NCBI GenBank assembly: GCA_030374805.1
Contig: JARGSG010000004.1
Coordinates: 1,302,001-1,366,000 of the forward strand
Reading direction: 5' to 3'
DNA length: 64,000 nt
Origin: Gracilaria gracilis
Lineage: Eukaryota > Rhodophyta > Florideophyceae > Gracilariales > Gracilariaceae
The translations under genes and the position numbers were made by a program. Positions 46,006-57,976 of this stretch are shown piece after piece (the first letter of the stretch is position 1; each line of letters opens with the position of its first letter). The notes under the pieces are model-generated. The model saw only the letters and a program-made list of their open reading frames with translations, did no database searches and had not been told where the DNA came from.

Positions 46006-47725
46006 TCAATTTCCCTCGAGAGGGGCACGGAGGTGAGAGGTCACCATGTCCTGGGTAATCAGAGCGGCAATTGTGCGTGGGATATCCATCTTTGCGCGGA
46101 TGTACGATGCCATCGGAACGGAAGCCTTCTCCTCAGGAGAGGGGGATTTGTAGTTGGCAATGACTTGTGCCCATTCACGCATGGTTAAAACGCACTGCGG
46201 TGAAGTATGCTCTCGGTTACAGCAGAGGTGACAGATCAATCCAACGATGGCACTGACGTTCCGAGTATTCGAGAACCGCACCGCTGGGCGGGAAGCTTGC
46301 CAGCCAGGCCGTTAGGCCCGGGTTCCACCGTTCTCATATTAAAGTCGAGGCGGTTGAACTCTGTTCGAATCAGCGTACAGCATTGTATCGTCCGGAGCCG
46401 TCTGAAACGAGGCATCTGTGGTTGAGGAAAGCTCCGTTGTCGGGATTGAAAGCACGTCACTACGGGCAAAGTGCACCTGGTCGTACTCTTTATTGAAATG
46501 CTCGTCACCCAGCATTGATGCAGATGGGGATCTCGGTTTCAATATCAACGCTTTAGGGTGCTTCAACCGGCTACCCGGGACTCGTGCGCGTGGCGCATCG
46601 CCTTTGGCGCGTGCATACTGCACCAGTTCCAAGTAAGTAATCTCACGGTTCTCCTCACGGCGACGGGCCACTAGGGCCCGTATAGCCGAGTCTAGTCCAT
46701 CAACGAACATGGTACAACGCTCTTGAGCGGAATAAACATTGCCACAGCCGTGAAAGGCCTTGTTCAGGGGCACCGAGTAATCAGTTTCCGTTTCGTCGGG
46801 GCGTTGTTTAGTGTCTCCCTGGGCGTGGATTGCCCACTGGATAGCAGTTCCAGTGCCATAGGACCTCAGTAGGTACTGAATTCCTTCAGGCCAGCAAGTA
46901 ACCTCTTCTTCAGAGGCGCGCGATGAACCTCTTACAGAGTTGTACTGATCTTCCATAAGTCCGCGTAGAAAATATGGCAGCGCGACAAACGCCTGTCCTT
47001 CATTCATTCCAAGGATGTCGGCTTCCGCTACAAAGCGGATGAGTCAGACCCCGTTGACCGCCGTGAAGAAAAAGAAGATGCTGAAGAATCAGAGTCGTCG
47101 TTCTTCCGCTGCTTGCGTGCTTTGGATCCACTGACCTTCTTGTCACGGTGTGAAACAGCAACCGGCTCAGCCATGCGATTGGCTCCAACCAGGATTGTTT
47201 GTTCCACTGTTTCCAAATGGGCGCGAAGGCGGGTAAACTTCTCAGCTACGTCCTCCACAAAATAGTTGGTTCTTCAAAGGCTTCCAAGAGGGAGTTGACA
47301 TCACCACGCAATACGCGGAGATCCTCATAAAAGTCCTGCAAAGCAGTGTCATCCACCTTCTTTCGAAGTAGCGACAACTTCTTAGCAAGGGTAGCGTGGG
47401 CAACCTGCAGAGAGCGGAGCTGCTCTGCCACAGTTAAACCGGGAATAGCGTTAGTAGCCATCTCCGAAGGTGGCTCTTGTCTGCCAAGGCCTGCGGGGAC
47501 CGTTCCAAGAGTAGGAAAAGCGGGACCACCAACGGCAGGAGCCAGTCCATCACCTCGATGAGGGTTAATCAACGACGAGGGCAAAAATCGGGTGGTTTTC
47601 GGCACAGCTTCAGTAGCTGGCATCCCTTCTGTACGAGACCGTGAACGGGTGGGGATTTGGGACGGGAGTGGCGGATCCGTCTCTCCTGTCTGACTGCGTG
47701 TCCTTGGCCGATCTGACAAAATCAT
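46006..47725 (-). pseudogene. E3 gag with internal deletion
   Basis: N-terminal block 47246-47725 (with LRSLQVAHATLAKKLSLLRK coiled coil) and 47028-47258 (basic and Ser-rich). The capsid resumes at 46339-47007 (AFVALPYFLRG, RSSRASEEEVTCWPEG). Compared with E2 gag, about 100 codons that include the KPxNPLYxKLLSYRYYRL segment are missing at about 47030-47045. The zinc knuckle in 46006-46281 is intact as CHLCCNREHTSPQC. Confidence 0.85.
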
Positions 47726-47867
47726 GACCGAAACAACCGTACAATGGGATCAATCAACACCCAATGAGCTGGGACTTTTAGTAGACTTCCAAATAGAGAC
47801 AACGACAAAAAGAGTAATCTCGAAACGAGTGAATTTAAGAGTGAATCTTCCGACCAAACCTGATCTA

Positions 47868-47885
47868 TTCTAAGTCGGGAGACCA
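47868..47885 (-). other. E3 primer-binding site
   Basis: TGGTCTCCCGACTTAGAA on the minus strand, two bases inside the 5' LTR. Confidence 0.85.
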
Positions 47886-47887
47886 CT

Positions 47888-48738
47888 TGTGGAGCAGGAC
47901 CGTTGGCGGTAAAAGCGCAATCTCACGAAAACGTTCGGAATCTTCCCCTCAATAGGGTAGCACAGCGAACGGAACACTCTAAGAGTGATACGGCTAAGCC
48001 GGGTGAAAATCCGAGGTCAAACCGTCACGAAAAGCGTCGGAGTGATGATATTAGGCAGTAGTCGGTAGAGATCCACGTGTTCACACGGTCACAAGATGAG
48101 TCGTCGAAAGAGAGTAGCACGACAACGACAAGGTGTTCGAAACGGGCCACTGCGAAGAGGGCAAAAACGCAAACCCAGAAGAGGGGAGAAAGAGAAGCAC
48201 CAGAATGGAAAAGAGAGAGAGAATAAAGCAAACCCAATACAGGGGTGAGTATACGACAATAGGTGGAACGGGACACACAAATAGGGGTTGTAATCTGAGC
48301 ACCACAAGAGTGGGTAACTATACGTGAACAACACGGTCGTCACTCCACTTGGAGGTGAACAAACCGCGAAGGCGTGATGGTTAGAACCAGAAGCCCTTGC
48401 TTGGCAAGGGACAATTTAATTGGGGGAGCAGGGCTCAACCCTCTAAGTAATGAGCTCGGCGCACCACTGACAGTGGGTGCGCCGGGCAAAATAATCTATA
48501 AAATATCTAAGTAAATACATCAATGCCGGATGCATTGCCTCCGGCGTATCCGTGCTACACGTGTGCTAGTCACACCCATTAAGTGGCGCCTTGAGCCGTG
48601 CAATCCACGTGTACATCTGTGGAAATTGTCTCAGCGAAGCGACACGCTAATAGCGGTGTAGCTCATATATATCTACTAACGCCTGATGCGGAAATTAACT
48701 AAGTATCTCAAATCGCCTCCAAGGAGTGTTGCCGTTCA
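47888..48738 (-). repeat. E3 5' LTR
   Basis: 851 bp partner of 40362-41212. The first 160 bp or so differ at many positions, the central 532 bp are identical, and the last 160 bp differ again at several positions. Confidence 0.95.
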
Positions 48739-48904
48739 CAATCCCGAAGACTGCTACAATGCCGATGAATTTGGTTTGATTTATCGAATGTCACCTGATA
48801 GAACTATTGTAGTTGACCGTCTGCCTGGACGGAAGAAAGAGAAAGTGAGAATGACTTTTCCAGCTTGCGCTTATGCAGATGGTACCGACAGTATACCTCT
48901 GCTT
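48739..48904 (+). pseudogene. DT2 transposase, start of DDE domain
   Basis: Continues the frame from 40361: CYNADEFGLIYRMSPDRTIV, LPGRKKEKVRMTF, CAYADGTDSIPLLC. NADEFG matches the first catalytic Asp region (usually N-x-DET/SG) and ADGT the following conserved stretch of CENP-B/pogo/Tigger DDE domains. It is cut at 48905 by E4. The C-terminal half is not found to the right of E4 in this window. Confidence 0.8.
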
Positions 48905-49618
48905 TGTAGTGCAATGCACTTCGGCCCTTTGGTAAGGATTATTTTAGAATTTTTGTACCTAATTTAGGTTGATTTCGGGGAGCCGATTGTGCCACACGTG
49001 GCATCCAATTTGGATAGAGTTAGATATTCATTTTGGGCCACACAGTGGTACAGTACTGAGGCAGAGCGAGCTTGCGCTCGCTCCCCTGTCACTAAACTCA
49101 ACCCGTGTTCGGCCCTGACTTTGATCGCTTGCGCGAGTACTTTGCCTCCTTCTTGGAGAAATCTCCGTTAGTACGGCTCCGTCATCCGACCGGCTCCACC
49201 AAGAAGAAGCGTTGCGACGCATACAATATTGGTTTATTATTTGTTTTGGTCAAGATATTTATGTTTATTGTCTGACCGGCCAGGTACACCTCTCCGCCCT
49301 AGTAGTGGGTGTTATTTTGTTGCTTTTCGTACTACTCGTCTCACGAGTATTGCTATGTTTGTCGGGTTTCATTTTTCTATCCGTCTTCGGATACCGCGCG
49401 TGGCACTCGCGTGTCACGTCTGCCGGTACCATTGCTGGTCGCTTTTGGTCATTCCGATACCGGATTCTTTGTTTCACACCTCGTAGGTTTACCTGAATCT
49501 CCCGTGGAGTTACATTCACATCTTGGGAGTCACGAGGGCTCTATCGCCGGACTACCTCCTCAGGGAGTGGATTTCGGCCACCCATAGGGGTTTTCCCGTT
49601 CGCGGTTTTTGCTCTACA
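48905..49618 (+). repeat. E4 5' LTR
   Basis: 714 bp, TGTAGTGC ... GCTCTACA. The inverted ends recall those of E2 but the interiors differ. Confidence 0.93.
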
Positions 49619-49620
49619 TT

Positions 49621-49638
49621 TGGTCTCCCGACTTAGAA
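49621..49638 (+). other. E4 primer-binding site
   Basis: TGGTCTCCCGACTTAGAA, two bases after the LTR. Confidence 0.85.
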
Positions 49639-49812
49639 TTCGGTTTCTGGAATTCCCGGCTTTGCTGGTTGGTTTGTGGTATCATCCCGATCGTTTCTAT
49701 CGCGTGTCGAGTTGATTTCGATCCGGATTGTTTACTTTATTCGTCTTTGTCCTGTTAGAAATTTGTACTGTCAGTTCTACAGTACTGGTCAACCGTTCCA
49801 ATCGTTGTTGGT

Positions 49813-51720
49813 ATGGCTGGCCCTTCTCAGGATTGAAAGGCATGCTCCGATAAAGCTACGCGCCCACCGCGGTTGGCGGTCACGGAACCTCGTCGAGGAA
49901 TCACTACACCAGTTGAACTGGAGAGTACCACGGATGTACCGGCAACCCCTGGTTGTGGAAAACGCTGACATATCCACCCCACTGGGTTCTGTTCTCAAAC
50001 AACTCAAAGAGTTGAAATACTACGTCAAGTTCCTGCAAAACTCAGATGCTGAGAATGTTAGGGATATTGAAACTCTTAGAGTGGCGCCTGGACGATGCAC
50101 AGCCTCGGGATTTTGCTGTTGAGTTACGCTCTATGCGTTCGGATATTAATTTCATTCTAGAAACTTTCGGACAACCGACTGCCTTCGTTGCAAACGTGGA
50201 TACTCGGTTCGAGACTTTGAGACACACGCTCATGCGTATAGATGGACGACTCCACACTGCGGAAGTCACGTTTCGTGCAGACGAAGAGTTGGCCGCCCAG
50301 GCGGAGGAAGAAGCTCACTCACGTGATGCGGAATACCGATCATCTCGGAAGCGCAAGTCTAAACACCGGAAGCGTTTTGATACCCACCTGGGTTCTGAGG
50401 ACTCCGACTCAGATAGTAGTTCTACGTCGTCGTCTGATGACTCCCGTCAAGGATACAGTCGTCGTCGCGAGAAACCTACAAGGTCCAAGGTTACATATAT
50501 CTCATAAGGTGCAATTTTGTCCCGAGTGAAGGGAAGGAAACATGTTGGACTCAAAGAGTTGAAGGCTACGAATCCTCTTTATGAGAAACTGTTATCGTAT
50601 CGATATTATCGACTGGACGAACCGTCGTTAGATCGTACTCCCCGTGGCACGGGTCGGGTTAAAAATTGCATCAAACGGATGGATCTTACGCTGAAGAACC
50701 ACGTGTTCAATGGAGAAGACCCAATTCTGGTTCTGGATTTCTTGGCAACATTTGTTAATGAAGCCGATATACTGGGAATGAGTGAGTCGCAGGCGTTCAT
50801 AGCCCTGCCTTACTTCCTGAAAGGATCTGCGGATGATCAGTTTACCGCTGTACGCGGTACATCTCGAACCTCCGATGGAGGAGTCACGTGTTGGCCCGAA
50901 GCCGTACACTACCTCTTCAGGTCCTATGCTACTGCTAATGCTATCCAGAATGCTATACTCGCTCTTCGCGATACGAAACAGAAGACCGGAGAATCGGCAA
51001 CGCTTTATTCAACTCTGTTGAACAAGGCTTTCCACCGTTGTGGTAATGTTTATTCCTCGTTGGAGAGGTGTAACATGTTTTGTGATAGACTGGATCTGGC
51101 AATACGGACTTTGGTAGCCCGCCACCGGGAAGCTAATCGCAATATCTTTTTTTGGAGTTAGTTCAGTATGCCCAAGCTGAAGCGGATGCCTTACGGGCCC
51201 GCTCGGGTCATAGAGGTCGTCACTCTAAAGCACTTCACTTACAGAGTTCACCATCCATTCCGTAGATACGCCGTCCTACGGAACACCGGGATGCGGATAA
51301 CGTGCATCTCGCTCATAGCGATCGTCGCCAGTCCTGGCCTTCTACGGAGTTCCAGTCTACTTCTATATCCTTAGAGGAAGATCCGGTACTCTATACCGCT
51401 AATTATGAGGTGCGTGCGCCCAAGCTGTGCCACGCGAGTGTTCAAACACGGATGAACCCTCCCGGTTAGATAATCAATACGCCACAGCGTCAGGGGGACC
51501 AACACCCCCAACAATTGGATCGAGTACCGATGATTTGTCATATCTGATACCATCATGGTCACATTTGCCCGAACTTTACCTTTTCGGTTAAGGATATGTT
51601 GAATATTTTCTAGTCGTATGAGTCCTTAACGGAGGAAGAGCGCGCTCGTGTTCCGAGTCTGACCTATAAACAGGTTCGCTCTTTGTTCTTACTGCTCTCG
51701 GTTACTCAGCCTCCTGCTCA
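49813..51720 (+). pseudogene. E4 gag
   Basis: Fragments include 50046-50507 (coiled-coil part, then Asp/Ser-rich stretch) and 50517-51161 (capsid, GLKELKATNPLYEKLLSYRY). The TAA at 50505-50507 lies where E2 has Gln (TSQGA). A T-run near 51148 shifts the frame. The zinc knuckle near 51538-51580 has TGA in place of its second Cys (CHI-stop-YHHGHICPN). The E2 copy shows the intact order. Confidence 0.8.
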
Positions 51721-54700
51721 AGGAATGGCTTCTAAACCGCCGTCAGTACCGTCATCGACTCATTCAAATGAGGTCGGTAAGGCCTCAGATGGAGGGAACG
51801 CCGCCCAGGCGGTAACTCGGCGAAAAACTAACTTCGGGAGTGTCCCTGACGGGAGGGGTGCCCGCAGTGTCGAGGACTGTGGCGCCTGAGGTGCCCAAGT
51901 GTCGCTCCCCAGTTACAATCCTCTCGAGGAAGGTGACTAACTCAGAGGTGAGCTCTAAACACCTCGGTGTAATTCGTCGTCCGTGGATAAGGTCTCGTAA
52001 TTTACGTGTCCCGGATCGGGCTATGGTCATGGCTAAGCGAAACTATAAAGTTTACGCTGACTTTGGACTTTCGGACCATTTTATGGTTAGGCAGTTATCT
52101 GTTCTGGATACCGGTGCCGGTCCCAACTTCGTGGTTCAATCGTTATTGCCTCCGTCAATACGGTCGTCAGTTAGCCAAGGTCCATCCTTGGATATCGCTG
52201 AGGCGAACAACAACCCGTTACGAACGGCTGGTTTTGTGAATCTCGTTGTGAGATTTGGTTCCTTTCTGGTCCAATTGGAATTTGTCGTATGCGAGTCGCT
52301 TGCAGCACCAGTTATACTGGGTTGTGATTTTTGTGATCGATTCGTCGAAGCAATTAGGCCACGTGCAAGAAGTGTGGAATTGGAAGACGGTTCTACCGTA
52401 CTTATTGTTAGGAAGCCGTTGCGGCAAGCGCTGCGTCAGCAGGTTCCATTACCTGTCGCACAAGAAGTTCCAAACGTGGATGCTAGGTCTAATCATCTCC
52501 GTGGTGCACGGTCTGTACAGCTTCCGCCTGAATCCCAAGTATGGGTACACATTACGTCCGACCAACACGGTCCACGGGTTTTACAACCCTTGCAATCGTT
52601 TTACGATTCGCGCCAATTGACCGTTGCTAACGGTGTTGTTCAAGTGGAGCCTGGGAAACCTTTCAAGGTATTGATCGCCAATCTTGGATCCACTCCTCAG
52701 AGTTTAGTTAAGAACCAAGTTATTGGTACGGTGCTACCGCATCCTACGGTGATCGTACCTACGAAGGTGACTCTTTCCGAAGTTCTGGGTGGAAACGACC
52801 CTAAGGAGGGGGAGGACGATGAGTTCGTGGCGACGATGTTGACTGATAACGCCGCGGCCACGTCAGTGGATTCCGAGAAACCAGATTCTGGACAGAAGCC
52901 TGTTGAGAAGGCTATCTCCCCTGGAAATATTTAGAAGGATCCAATTAAGGAATTGGAAGACCTGGACTTCTCTCATGTGCCAGAGACACACCGTAAACGG
53001 TTAGGCGATATGTTACGTGAGTTCACCCAAATGTGGGATGGTTACCTTGGTAAACTCGCTGTAACCCAACATCGGATTGATCTGCATCCGATCACTGGGC
53101 CTGGGGCTCAACAACCTTACAGGGCTGAGCCGACAGCTCGGATTGAAGAGAAATCTGAGGTTGAGAAGATGTTGAAAGCAGGCGTAATCGAACCGGCCCA
53201 GTTCTCATGGGCATCGCGGGTAGTTCTTGTTCCGCAGCCGGATGGTGCATGGAGATTTTGCATTGATTACCGCCACCTGAACGCGGTTACTGTCAAGGAT
53301 GTTTATTCTATTCTACGAATGGATGAATATATCGACTCCCTTGGGAGCGCCAATGATTTTACAGCCCTTGATGCTAATTGGGATTATTGGCAAATCCCTA
53401 TACGGGAGGAGGAGCGTGACAAAACGGCATTTGTTTGCCATCAAGGATTGTACCGTTTCAAACGGATGCCATTTGGACTTACAAATGCTCCCGCGACGTT
53501 CCAGCGGACTATCGACATTCTCTTAGCGAGATTTAAGTGGAAAACCTGTCTGGTGTACTTGGACGACATCATCGTATATTCCAATAACATATATGATCAT
53601 TTGAAGCACTTCCGAGACGTCATGATGGTTCTCGGCAAAGCTGGTGTTACGCTGAAGCTCAAGAATTGTGAGTTCTTTACCGACTCGGTTAAATATCTTG
53701 GTCACGTCATACTTCCTGGTGAGGTTCGTGTGAAGTCCTTGAGGGAAGCTAAGCACCCGCGTACGCAGACGGAACTCCGTTCATTCTTGGGACTGTGCAA
53801 TGTCTACCGTCGGTTCGTACCGAACTTCGCAGAGATATCAGCCCCATTGAATGAATTTCTTAAGAAAGGACAGCCGGTACAACTGGAACCATTCGGCGAA
53901 GCCGAGTCTGCTGCTTTCAAATCCTTAGTGGATGCTGTAACGTCACCACCAGTTTGGGCTCTTCCCACCCCTGGGTTACAGTACTCGATCGACACCGATT
54001 CTAGTGCGTAAGAAGTTGGTTGTGCACTTTTTTCAAACAACCGAAGACGGTATAATGCGCCTAATTGAGTACTGGTCAAGGACTTTGAACGTACACGAGA
54101 AGAACTACTCAGTATCGGAGAAAGAATGTGTAGCCTTCGTCTGGGCTTTATCGACTCTTCGACCATATTTGATGGGAACCCACTTTGTGGTACACACTGA
54201 CCACTCTGCCTTACGCTGGCTCATGTAAATTACCGAACCTTCGAGTCGCTTGTTTCGATGGCGCTTGAGACTCTCTGAGTTCGATTTCAAAATTCGTTAC
54301 AAGAAGGGCAACCTGAACTGCCATGCAGATGCGCTATCCCGCTTGGAAACTAATGCTGATGCCGATGCGTCGGAAGAAACAGATATCCCGTGTTTCATGA
54401 TGTCGACTTACCAACGTGAAGTCCAACTGTTGGATGATGACCTTTGCGACCATTTTATGACTACCGAAACTGCGGATCCCCCGCAGGGGTCTTTCGTTCC
54501 AATTGCTCCTGAGGAGATGATTTCTGAGCAACAGACTAACCCTTTCTGCACGCAGATACGTTCTCGCCTCAACGGAGGATTTCAAATTCCCTTCGCGGAG
54601 AACGATCAGGGATATCTTGTTAGATATGTGAACAAGAACCCTCAGATTGTGATCCCTCACTTTCTGCAACGCAGAATATTACATTTGTCACATTACCTGA

Positions 54701-55869
54701 AAGTTGGTGCACACCCGGGTGGCCGGAAGCTTTATCTTACTCTTCGGAGAGATTTCTACTGGAAATCCATGGCATTTGACTGCTACGCAGTTCGGCGAGG
54801 ATGTACAGAATGCTGTAAGAATAATGTCCGACTTCGGAAGTAATCTAAGAAGCTAGGTTTATTCCTGGCTCGGGCTCCCTTGGAGTTTGTCGCCATCGAC
54901 ATTCTGGGACCTTTACTTCGAACCGCTTGCGGTCACAAGTTTCTTCTGGGTATCACAGATCGTTTTTCCAAACTGGTTCGTACAGTTTCGCTTCGTAAAG
55001 CTACCGCTGCTTCGGTTGCTATGGCGCTTGTCAAAAATTGAATCTTTGTGTACGGACCACCCATGGAACTTCTATGCGATAACGGAGGACAATTTGCATC
55101 TAAATTCTTTCAAGATGTGGGTCGGATTATCGATGTGAAGATTCTTTTTACAACAGTATATCATCCCCAGAGTAATGGGCAAGTTGAAAGGTTTAACCTC
55201 ACGATTCTAAACGCTTTGCTTGCTTATGTGGCAGACCATCCCAAAAATTGGAATTTCTAAGCGGATGCTATTACGTAGGCGTACAATACGCAGGTACACC
55301 GTGTTACGGAACTCTCACCATTCGAGTTAGTACTCTCTAGAGTTCTACTTTTGGTGGCTGTAGAATCACAACCCAACTTGGGTTCGTTTCCGTCGCACCG
55401 GTTATACCGGGATACTTGGAAGGCTTGGTTATCCAAGATGTTGCCGATCGCTCGGAAATCTATGACTAACGCGCAACTAGCGTATAAGAAGAATTTCGAC
55501 AACCGCATCCGTCTACCTTTACCGAAGGCTATCACCACAGGTGACTATGTCTTTCTCCGCAAGGAGGACTACAATCCTGAAAAGAAACCAAAACATAAAC
55601 TGTCGCCAGTTTCTGAGGGACCTTTCAAGGTGATTGCTTCGGAGAAAGACACTGTCGTGTTGGATGTAAAGGACCTTCATGAAAGGATCTCACGCGACCG
55701 TGTTGGACCAGCACCCGCTCCGCCGTCGGATATAACCGGAATCCCAATCGGGAAGTTGGACAGTGGAGGAAACGACACGCCCAAGCGCCATCGCGCACCT
55801 CAATCGTGGGTTAACAGATATACCGCACGGAGCGGTTCCCGCTACTGTACCTCCAATAGAGTTACTTGA

Positions 55870-56944
55870 GGACAATATCTCACGCACCCGCGTTTCCCCA
55901 CCGCCCGACCTCATTCGAGAACCGCCCTCTCCGACTAAGGAGGAGGAGGGAATAGATCGCGCTCGCGATGAAGTTGCTTCGTTGGCGACGAGTGTTCCCA
56001 CCTCGGATTGTGCATCGGAAGTTCCACGCAGTGGGGATGTACTTAGAGAAGTGAAGTCATTTCCTTTGGGAAGTAATCGTCTTCGTAAGGACAAGACCGT
56101 GTCAGCCAATCCCGGTTTACCCATTATGGGAATGCCGCGCAAAGCGGATTGCTTAATGTTATCGAAGACGGATCAGCCCGCAGGCCTCGCTTTAGCTACT
56201 GCTTTCGAACAATCGGGCCAGCGACACATACTTACGCGCCTTAGGCCGCGGAGAGAGTGTTTGCGCCACGGTGTGGACGTTCGCAGTTGCGATGGTTACA
56301 GCGCGTAATGGCGTTTTCCTATGGGATGGCTTCAGATTACGTCAGCAACGTGTGCGCCAGATGCGCCGCTATGCAGGGAAACATGCATCCAATTTCGAAA
56401 ATGTAGGTTGGGCCCAAGATGTTGGATGGTCGCACGTGCGATGTTTACAGCGCATGGCGCCAGCCCCGTCGGGATATTTTGAATTCGCTCAAATTGAGAT
56501 ACGCCGCCGCGCGGGCACGCGGCAGGGCAATTTCACTTGATTTTTTAGATGCCGACGCATTGCTGGTCACCGCCTGCCACCGAACGTGTGCAACGTGGAT
56601 ATAAAAATTTGGGTGATCCACGTGGAAAAACCAACGCGCGTGCCAAGTGCCATTGAACGTGTGCAACGTGGATATGGAAATTGGGGTGATCCACGTGGCA
56701 GCATTTCGGTTAATTTTTTTTGGCTTGGCACGGCGCATGGCGTGAGGCAATTTTCGAGTTTTTTGGCGTGCACTAGGTGGCCCATCCGGATATAATGCAG
56801 CCTGTCGCCGTTTGTGACGCTCGCGCGTACAGTGGATACTGAGTCTTCGAAATTTTGAGTCAACCTTCAGTTCTTTCCAAAGATTGGCGTCTCATTTGCT
56901 TGTGCAATTGCAATTAGTCGCCACCGCGAAACCGACTCACACCG
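55870..56944. other. E4 linker and non-coding stretch before the chromodomain
   Basis: 55870-56308 may be the disordered integrase-chromodomain linker. 56309-56944 shows no protein motif, is rich in CG and ACGTG words, and holds a direct repeat (56582-56698). It looks unlike the rest of pol and may be an insertion. Confidence 0.45.
56582..56698. repeat. Two direct 44-bp repeats, period 73
   Basis: 56582-56625 and 56655-56698 both run GAACGTGTGCAACGTGGATA ... GTGATCCACGTGG, with a few differences in the middle. Each unit carries two ACGTG words. Confidence 0.85.
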
Positions 56945-57286
56945 ATGGAATCGGATGTTCAAACAGTTTACGATACTGAGTTCGATATTGAGTATGTGGT
57001 CTCACACAGGATTTCTCCAGCCGGAGTATGGATTTATCGCATCCTTTGGTACGGTTTTTTCTCTAGCGAGGATACCGAGGAACCAGTTCACCATCTACCA
57101 AGATCATGTCTGGTTCGATATCATCGCCGGGCGCGAACGACATTGTTTCCAAACCTGGATGACTCCCAAGTGGGATAAAGATGTCCAAGATCCTTTGAAG
57201 GGAGAAGACGAATCTGAACACAGAAGAAGAAGACTCTTGGAAGAGGAACAGAAGCAGGAAAGGAAAAGTAAGAAGTATGAATTCCA

Positions 57287-57904
57287 TTATAATGGAGACC
57301 GCGAAAGCGGATAAGAACACGTCAAACCGATAATCGGTGAAGTATGAAGTAGGTCCAGAAGACTAATCCTAAGATGACAAGAAAGAAAAAGAAGGCTCAT
57401 GATGAGAATGGAAACAATTGACAGTTTGCTGTATTGGAGCCTGCAGAACAAGAGAGGATAATCTATCGGATCCAGATTGCCCAGCGCGTCGCGCGAGACC
57501 CAGCGGGGTACTGCAGGAATCTGCGTGAACGGCTCGAAAGCGTTCCACGATCCTATATCCATATTGGGTGACCCACCTCGGGTGTTCGAGAACTGCTGTG
57601 GGAGAGGCACGGACCGAACCCCGGTCAAATACGAAGCTCCTGGCGAAGTTGGAGGAGCATTCGGAAACCCCGATGGGAGAGCGTTGCTGGATACCGGAGT
57701 GCCAGATGATGCGGCGGCGGTACCCTCTGGGTTAATATAATTGCCCGACATCGGAGTTGCAGGAATGGCGTCGTTGGTGACGATAGCGCTGCGAGGAGGA
57801 GGAGATTGAGCGATAAGGATGCTGGCATCGGATAAGTGTGGCGGAAGCGCAAGTGAGACGTTTGAGTGTGAGTCCATCGATGGAGAATCGCTACAAACAG
57901 ACAT
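57287..57904 (-). pseudogene. E4 antisense reading frame, short
   Basis: 205 codons antisense to E4, with its first codon 72 bp from the 3' LTR. The N-terminal two thirds are rich in Ser, Pro, Ala and Gly, followed by PAVPRWVSRDALGNLDP. That phrase recalls GWISLESLRFRRPW of the E2 antisense frame (W-[IV]-S-x-[ED]-[AS]-L). The rest is truncated; its last part overlaps the chromodomain-side sequence and looks non-homologous. Function unknown. Confidence 0.45.
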
Positions 57905-57962
57905 GGTTTTATATCTCTCGTACTCAGGATCGGTGCGTCGTCAAAACGATGGTTTTTCCTCT

Positions 57963-57976
57963 TAAGGAGGAGAATG
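57963..57976 (+). other. E4 polypurine tract
   Basis: TAAGGAGGAGAATG just before the 3' LTR; shares AAGGAGG with E3. Confidence 0.75.

Larger units (their letters stand above)
40362..48738 (-). mobile_element. Gypsy/chromovirus element E3
   Basis: 8377 bp, LTRs of exactly 851 bp at 47888-48738 (5') and 40362-41212 (3'). Target duplication is caata (40357-40361) / caatc (48739-48743), one mismatch. The internal region has gag, protease, RT, RNase H, integrase and chromodomain on the minus strand. There is no antisense frame: the chromodomain ends only about 110 bp from the 3' LTR. The coding part is badly decayed. Confidence 0.95.
51840..57178 (+). pseudogene. E4 pol with chromodomain
   Basis: Protease 51840-52934 has an intact VLDTGAGPN. 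RT 52953-54011 is complete with LDANWDYWQ and YLDDIIVY. A stop at 54009 and a frameshift in a T-run precede RNase H (54004-54843, with stops at 54226 and 54841). The integrase core keeps FVAIDILGPL, LCDNGGQF and NGQVERF but is broken by TGA at 55039-55041 and stops at 55258 and about 55276. The integrase tail is 55351-55869. After about 1 kb without a clear frame the chromodomain is at 56945-57178 (IEYVVSHRISPAGVWIYRIL, WYGFFSSEDTEEP). Confidence 0.88.
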
